DNA from: DATBFG01 sp036558645
GTDB lineage: Bacteria > Acidobacteriota > Terriglobia > Terriglobales > Acidobacteriaceae
Assembly: GCA_036558645.1 (NCBI GenBank)
Contig: DATBFG010000028.1
Coordinates: 34,956-98,955, forward strand
Direction of reading: 5' to 3'
Length of the DNA: 64,000 nt
The position numbers and the translations under genes are program-made. Below are positions 60,264 to 64,000 of the stretch, piece by piece. The notes under the pieces were generated by a model. The model saw only the letters and a list, made by a program, of their open reading frames with translations. It searched no databases and was not told the origin of the DNA. Each line of letters opens with the position of its first letter. Position 1 is the first letter of the stretch.

Positions 60264-61651
60264 TGGTCTCCTCCCATCGCCTTTTCGAAATCAGCTTTGG
60301 CCGTCCAGAATCCCAGCAATGCTTGCCGATATTGGTCGAGCGCGCCAGCGGCCGAGGCTTGCTGCCTCAAGACCTCACTGAGCAGGACAGCTTGTTCCTT
60401 GTATTGATTTGTAACTTCGTGCAATTTTTGTTGCGATGCTTCCCTTTCGGCTCGTGCCACAGAAATCAGTGATCGGGTTTCTTCCAGCTTGCGGAAACGC
60501 TGATTCACATCCATTAAGACCTTCGAGTGAACGTCCCGCAGTTGCGTCCGTGCCTGGTTCTCGACAACCATCTTCTGGTTGACAACATCTTTACGGCGTC
60601 CCCATTCCCATGGCTCCCACTTGAACTCGACGCCGAGGCTTGTCATGTTGCTCGGAAGAACGTCGACGTTGAAGTTCGAGGTGTAGTTGAAAGCAACTCC
60701 GACCTCAGGGATATAGTCTGCTTTCGCAATTCGCCGTGCGTACTCAGCCTGCTTGACATTCAATTCGGCTTGCTTGATTTCAGGACGCTGATCGAGCGCC
60801 ATTCGTTGGGCCCGAGCTAATTCGATCTCTTCAAACGAAGCAGCAGGCACCTGCTCGGTGGAGAAATCAGTACTGATATCTCGGCCCAGAAGATCATTCA
60901 GATATTCCTTGCGCGACTGGAGAGAGTTTTGCAGTTGGACGAGTTGGTATTGTTCCTGCGCCAGCTTTGCTTTCACCTCCAGACTGTCGGACTGAAGGGC
61001 AGCCTCTTGCGAGACACGCTGCAGAACCACTCGATCGAGCTCCATGTATTGCTTGACATTCGCATCCGCCGCATCAAGTGCACTTTCTGATTGCAGGATG
61101 GCATAGTAGGCTTCCTTGACTTCCTTAATGACAGCCTGCCGCTGCTCACGGGCTTTTTCGCCGGACAGTTGCCAATTCAATTCCTGCGATCGAATGCCAA
61201 GATGAATTTTGTAGAGTTGCGAAAGTGGTTGCGTCGCCTGGCCGGAAATAAAGGCAATCGGACGGCGTGGCGTCGTGACCTTAGTTTCAGTTGAAGGTAT
61301 TGGACCGATTCCTGGATAGCTCCCGAACGACCCTGCGGGAAAAGTAAAGTCGACTTCATTCAACAGCTGCGATCCGAGAACTGTGGCGCTAAACGAAGGC
61401 AGCCGTTGCGTCTTCACTTCAGCGATTTGCCACTTCGACTTATCCATTTCGAGACTGGCAATCTTAAGAGTTCGATTATTGGCGATTGCCAGTTGGATCG
61501 CTTCGTCCAGAGTCAACACGCGCGGAGTGCCGGAATTCTGGGCTTTGGCTGTCACAGTTGAGAGAACCGCCATTGCCATCAGAACTCGAACGCCGGCATG
61601 ACACCTCGCTCCGAAACATCTTGCAGACCTATGAAAACTGAGTATTCGCAT
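60260..61651 (-). CDS. TolC-like outer-membrane efflux protein
   Basis: The product (463 residues from ATG 61651) has an N-terminal signal peptide (ending near VTAKAQ) and two internally related long-coil regions (about 30-240 and 245-450), as in TolC. Helical blocks include LTLDEAIQLAIANNRTLKIA and MALDQRPEIKQAELNVKQAEYARRIAKADYIPE (pieces). The outer-membrane beta-strands are near 90-130 and 310-340. It exports substrates brought by the RND pump. The best ribosome binding site is GGGGA 7 nt before ATG 61651. Confidence 0.92.
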   Translation of the reverse strand: MRILSFHRSARCFGARCHAGVRVLMAMAVLSTVTAKAQNSGTPRVLTLDEAIQLAIANNRTLKIASLEMDKSKWQIAEVKTQRLPSFSATVLGSQLLNEVDFTFPAGSFGSYPGIGPIPSTETKVTTPRRPIAFISGQATQPLSQLYKIHLGIRSQELNWQLSGEKAREQRQAVIKEVKEAYYAILQSESALDAADANVKQYMELDRVVLQRVSQEAALQSDSLEVKAKLAQEQYQLVQLQNSLQSRKEYLNDLLGRDISTDFSTEQVPAASFEEIELARAQRMALDQRPEIKQAELNVKQAEYARRIAKADYIPEVGVAFNYTSNFNVDVLPSNMTSLGVEFKWEPWEWGRRKDVVNQKMVVENQARTQLRDVHSKVLMDVNQRFRKLEETRSLISVARAEREASQQKLHEVTNQYKEQAVLLSEVLRQQASAAGALDQYRQALLGFWTAKADFEKAMGGDQ

Positions 61652-61683
61652 AATCATTCCCCAATTTGAGTTACGCAATCGAG

Positions 61684-62268
61684 TTAATCTCCGGCGAGAG
61701 CTGCTTCGCAGGAATTCTCACCAACAAACGATATGAAGTTCACGGCTTCAAATGACTCTGCGTTTTTGTTCAGCGTTCTCGCTGTGCGCACATAAACCCA
61801 TTCACAAAGCCTGTCGTCAATGTTCAGTAGTAACGAAGTCTCTCGGCGTGAATAACCCTCGATCGCTCTGAGCACGAACACAAAGCGTGCGAGTACATCC
61901 TGCATTAGCAGGCCTTCTCGCAGAACACGGGCAGGAAGGCTCAGCGCGACATCCAGATTTGTTTCAAGTGACGCCGCGCTGAGCGGCAATACCGGCAGAG
62001 GTTCGTGGGCCAGAAGTGACTTCCAGGGTTGGACGGTATGAATACAGGCCTTGATGATCAGCCGCCGAGCCCAGCTCACCATCCAGCCACGGAACACTTG
62101 ATCTGCACCTTTCAGGGATTGCTCTAACGCGGCCTCAAGCATCTTTTCACTGAGCCCTTCATCACCAGTAAGCGTGTAGCACAGCCAGTGCAATGGTTCT
62201 GACCAGGTGACGAACAACTCGCGGTAGTCGCCTTCGGTGCATTTATTGAGTTTCTGAGTCCTCGTCAT
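61684..62268 (-). CDS. Degenerate sigma-70-like protein in the RND operon
   Basis: The protein (194 residues) has a region 2-like first part (YRELFVTWSEPLHWLCYTLTG and FRGWMVSWARRLIIKACI) and a region 4-like C-terminal part (DVLARFVFVLRAIEGYSRRETS, then LLLNIDDRLCEWVYVRTARTL), which resembles ECF sigma factors. Promoter-contacting residues appear altered: the -10-recognition helix lacks the usual basic/aromatic set. It may be a sigma factor that has lost promoter recognition and acts as a regulator. It lies 3 nt after the STAS gene. Confidence 0.62.
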   Translation of the reverse strand: MTRTQKLNKCTEGDYRELFVTWSEPLHWLCYTLTGDEGLSEKMLEAALEQSLKGADQVFRGWMVSWARRLIIKACIHTVQPWKSLLAHEPLPVLPLSAASLETNLDVALSLPARVLREGLLMQDVLARFVFVLRAIEGYSRRETSLLLNIDDRLCEWVYVRTARTLNKNAESFEAVNFISFVGENSCEAALAGD

Positions 62269-62271
62269 CTC

Positions 62272-62610
62272 TTATTCCTCGCTATTTTGTTTTGCCTTGG
62301 TTCCTATCGCGATTTCGTTGTTCCCATGGCCGCTTGTTTCAGCTTCCTCAATCTCTTCAATGAGCGCCGAGACCAAGATTCCACCACCAATCAACTCCGC
62401 TCCTGAATGGCGCATGGCAGCAAGAAGTTGATGGCCGGCATCATCGACAAATGAGACATCAAGAAGATCTACAACCAGGTCCCTGTTGTCTTTCTTGGCC
62501 GAAAGTGCAACCCAGGCTGTTTCTGCTTCCTGCACCCATTCGTGCGCCAGCTTGCCCTCAAGCTTGAGTCGCGCCATTCCGGGACCGTTCAAAACACTGA
62601 TTCGGAGCAT
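62272..62610 (-). CDS. STAS-domain protein lacking the phosphorylatable serine
   Basis: The 112-residue product is a STAS domain related to anti-anti-sigma factors: LKLEGKLAHEWVQEAE, LVVDLLDVSFVDDAGHQLL, SGAELIGGGILVSALI. In SpoIIAA-like proteins the segment aligning with FVDDAG is FMDSSG, where the second serine is phosphorylated. Here both serines are replaced (D and A). Phosphorylation-switching therefore appears lost, or the protein may be locked in one state. The C-terminal tail is acidic. AGGAG lies six bases before the ATG. Alignment is by eye. Confidence 0.75.
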   Translation of the reverse strand: MLRISVLNGPGMARLKLEGKLAHEWVQEAETAWVALSAKKDNRDLVVDLLDVSFVDDAGHQLLAAMRHSGAELIGGGILVSALIEEIEEAETSGHGNNEIAIGTKAKQNSEE

Positions 62611-62618
62611 CCGTTCTC

Positions 62619-62804
62619 CTATTCCTGTTCGTGTGACAACTGCACGCGCAACGCTCGTACAAGATTCCCCTTCGCCAGCTCACGCTCGGTTACAGAGAGC
62701 GCCTGATAAGTCGCGCGCAGCGATTCCAACAACTCACGCGCCTGTTCGCGCGTGCATCTTGTCCTCGGCACGGTTTGCAAAGTTTCGATCGTTGTCGGCA
62801 TCAT
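62619..62804 (-). CDS. Small ORF at the start of the RND operon
   Basis: The 61-residue protein starts MMPTTIETLQTVPRTRCTRE and is mostly helical and Leu/Glu/Arg-rich (ARELLESLRATYQALSVTER, then ELAKGNLVRALRVQLSHE). It resembles no family I know. It starts at ATG 62804 (a second ATG lies at 62801) and ends 8 nt before the STAS gene. The putative sigma-54 promoter lies so close that the transcript would have almost no leader. This makes the ORF either leaderless or a leader segment. Confidence 0.55.
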   Translation of the reverse strand: MMPTTIETLQTVPRTRCTREQARELLESLRATYQALSVTERELAKGNLVRALRVQLSHEQE

Positions 62805-62817
62805 GCTCTCTACTTAG

Positions 62818-62832
62818 GCATCCTCCGTGCCA
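62818..62832 (-). promoter_or_regulatory. Putative sigma-54 promoter of the RND operon
   Basis: On the minus strand TGGCACG-GAGG-ATGC (62832 to 62818) matches the -24/-12 consensus TGGCACG-N4-TTGCW closely, with the required GG and GC separated by 10 nt. Transcription would start near 62806. It precedes the small ORF, the STAS gene and the efflux genes, and the adjacent upstream gene encodes a sigma-54 activator. Confidence 0.68.
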
Positions 62833-62931
62833 AACTGCAGAAACGGGAATTGTGCCTCGAAAGCCACTGAATAGGTGAGAGTTGCTGAAGATTGACGCAG
62901 AGGAGAAAGCTATCGATGCCGAAAGTTTTGG

Positions 62932-62948
62932 TGCCGAATCATTCGGCA
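62932..62948. promoter_or_regulatory. 17-nt palindrome, candidate enhancer site for the sigma-54 activator
   Basis: TGCCGAAT-C-ATTCGGCA is a perfect palindrome about 115 bp upstream of the -12 element. Half-sites TGCCGAA or TTCGGCA also occur at 62917-62923 and 62980-62986, with partial copies between. This is a typical distance and layout for enhancer-binding-protein sites. Confidence 0.58.
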
Positions 62949-63099
62949 GAGTGCCGGTTGGGCACGAATTGGGCATTCGTTCGGCATCCCAAACAGCGAC
63001 GGGTTACCATCGCGATTCCAAGTCAAGCCATTCACTGTTTGTTGATCGCGAATCGAACCAGGCTAGTTCCTAGAGATAGGCTTATCGCATTGTTTGTGT

Positions 63100-64000
63100 T
63101 CACGCCTTCGGCCACCATTCCTCCTGTGTGATCCCGTGCTTCTTCATCTTGTACTGGAGGGTCGTGCGTTTCATGCCGAGGCGCAACGCTGCTCCATTCG
63201 GACCAGCAAGCACACCCCTTGTTTCGCGCAACGTCTTCAGAATGAGCGACCTCTCCGCGCCATCCGGTGGTGCTGAGGTCACTATTGTCGCGGCGGATGG
63301 CTTCATCTCCGGTAGTGGAACCTGCAACGCGGTGCCGGTCGTCATGATGACAGCTCTCTCTAACAGATTCTCGAGTTCTCTCACATTTCCCGGCCAATGC
63401 CACTCCTGCAGACGGCTCATAGTGTCAGACGGAATGGATTCAACCGGTTTCTGCATCTGACGCGCAAATTTCTCCGCGAAGTAACGAACCAAAAGCGGAA
63501 TGTCTTCCCGGCGCTCGCGTAGCGGCGGAATTCGGATCGGGAACACATTCAGTCGATAGTACAAATCACTTCGAAATTCCCGTGTCTCAGTCATTTTCTC
63601 CAAGTCACGATTGGTGGCTGCCACCAGCCTCACATTTACCTTCCTGGTGAAGGTGCTACCTAAGCGCTCGAATTCTCGTTCCTGAAGCGCACGCAGTAGC
63701 TTTGGCTGAATGTCCGGAGGTATATCCCCGACCTCATCCAGGAAAAGCGTCCCTTGATCGGCGAGTTCCAGTCGTCCGATCTTTTGAGCGATGGCTCCTG
63801 TGAAGGCGCCCTTTTCGTGACCAAATAGCTCACTCTCTAACAACCCAGTGGGGATCGCCGCGCAATTCAGCTTCACAAACGTTCTCGACTTGCGCCGGCT
63901 ATGTTCGTGAACCGCGCGAGCGATCAACTCTTTGCCGGTTCCCGTTTCTCCCAACAGCAGAACTGTCGAATCACTCGTTGCCACCGTTTCCACCAGTTTC
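63100..64000 (-). CDS. Sigma-54-dependent activator, Fis-type (5'-partial)
   Basis: The gene begins beyond the window's right edge. The visible part starts inside the AAA+ domain: GETGTGKELIARAVHE (Walker A), the ESELFGHEKGAFTGA block with the GAFTGA sigma-54 contact motif, and LFLDEVGDIPPDIQPKLLRA (Walker B). It continues with NRDLEKMTETREFRSDLYYRLNVFPI, FCRPGNVREL-like WHWPGNVRELENLLERAV, and a C-terminal Fis-type helix-turn-helix (GPNGAALRLGMKRTTLQYKMKKHGI). Its sensor domain is out of view. It reads the same way as the RND operon, which starts 295 nt downstream and carries a sigma-54 promoter, so it probably activates that operon. Confidence 0.92.
   Translation of the reverse strand, partial: KLVETVATSDSTVLLLGETGTGKELIARAVHEHSRRKSRTFVKLNCAAIPTGLLESELFGHEKGAFTGAIAQKIGRLELADQGTLFLDEVGDIPPDIQPKLLRALQEREFERLGSTFTRKVNVRLVAATNRDLEKMTETREFRSDLYYRLNVFPIRIPPLRERREDIPLLVRYFAEKFARQMQKPVESIPSDTMSRLQEWHWPGNVRELENLLERAVIMTTGTALQVPLPEMKPSAATIVTSAPPDGAERSLILKTLRETRGVLAGPNGAALRLGMKRTTLQYKMKKHGITQEEWWPKA

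Noticed and set aside
62959..62975. GG-N10-GC match on the plus strand (GGGCACGAATTGGGCA)
   Set aside because: The -12 part reads GGGC and not TTGC, it points away from any gene with a clear start, and it overlaps the half-site array. The minus-strand site at 62818-62832 is far better.
1..64000. CRISPR arrays, insertion sequences, prophage or integrase genes
   Set aside because: I saw no regularly spaced short repeats, no transposase-like frames and no integrase motifs. The tRNA-Val at 26649-26723 shows no adjacent attachment-type duplication.

Overview
The window looks like a piece of an Acidobacteriota chromosome (Terriglobia/Koribacter-like). The clues are mixed but consistent: a very large TonB-dependent receptor with an N-terminal carboxypeptidase-regulatory domain, many secreted acidobacterial-type proteins of unknown function, paired SpoIIE-type phosphatases, several sigma-70-family factors, a DUF3106 protein, a CRTAC1/TPR pair, lipid A genes (so a Gram-negative envelope), and moderate GC with ordinary housekeeping genes scattered among accessory ones. 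The assignment is inference from gene content; no 16S rRNA gene is present. I see no prophage, transposase or CRISPR array.

Layout. 1-2.5 kb: end of a GAF/PP2C phosphatase, a GyrI-like protein, a CoA-binding protein, a DUF3224 protein. 2.5-7.1 kb (minus): lnt, prfB with its programmed +1 frameshift and an HD-domain hydrolase form a tightly packed operon, followed by an unknown protein. 7.3-11.2 kb: APC permease and M64 peptidase. 11.1-14.7 kb: P-loop protein, lpxD, a 49-residue membrane microprotein, an LpxL-type acyltransferase and lexA. 14.7-18.9 kb: an Arg/Gly-rich receiver-like protein, an EAL/HDOD protein and motAB. 18.9-25.7 kb: TonB receptor, LytTR regulator, di-heme cytochrome and DoxX protein. 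25.8-28.8 kb: two sigma factors flanking tRNA-Val(CAC), the second followed by a zinc-finger anti-sigma factor and a DUF3106 protein. 28.9-35.5 kb: phosphoesterase with three repeats, proline dehydrogenase, CDF transporter, thioredoxin reductase and small unknowns. 35.6-43.5 kb: HAMP/PP2C phosphatase, glutamate dehydrogenase, an NfnAB-like pair and three short cysteine-containing ORFs. 43.5-55.1 kb: kelch protein, membrane protein, M1 peptidase, DinB protein, CRTAC1/TPR pair, AsmA-like protein and a secreted unknown. 55.4-64 kb (minus): an RND efflux operon (small ORF, STAS, sigma-like, TolC, MFP, RND) preceded by a sigma-54 activator gene that runs off the window.

The most coherent candidate system is this last one. 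A good -24/-12 promoter match lies directly before the operon, a 17-nt palindrome sits about 115 bp upstream where an enhancer-binding protein would act, and the adjacent gene encodes a sigma-54 activator. The operon begins with a STAS protein whose phosphorylatable serine position appears lost and a degenerate sigma-70-like protein. A second theme is leaderless-style starts: several genes lack a Shine-Dalgarno sequence and carry a -10-like hexamer 6-7 nt before the start codon. Metabolically, gdhA and the NfnAB-like pair suggest an NADPH/glutamate module.
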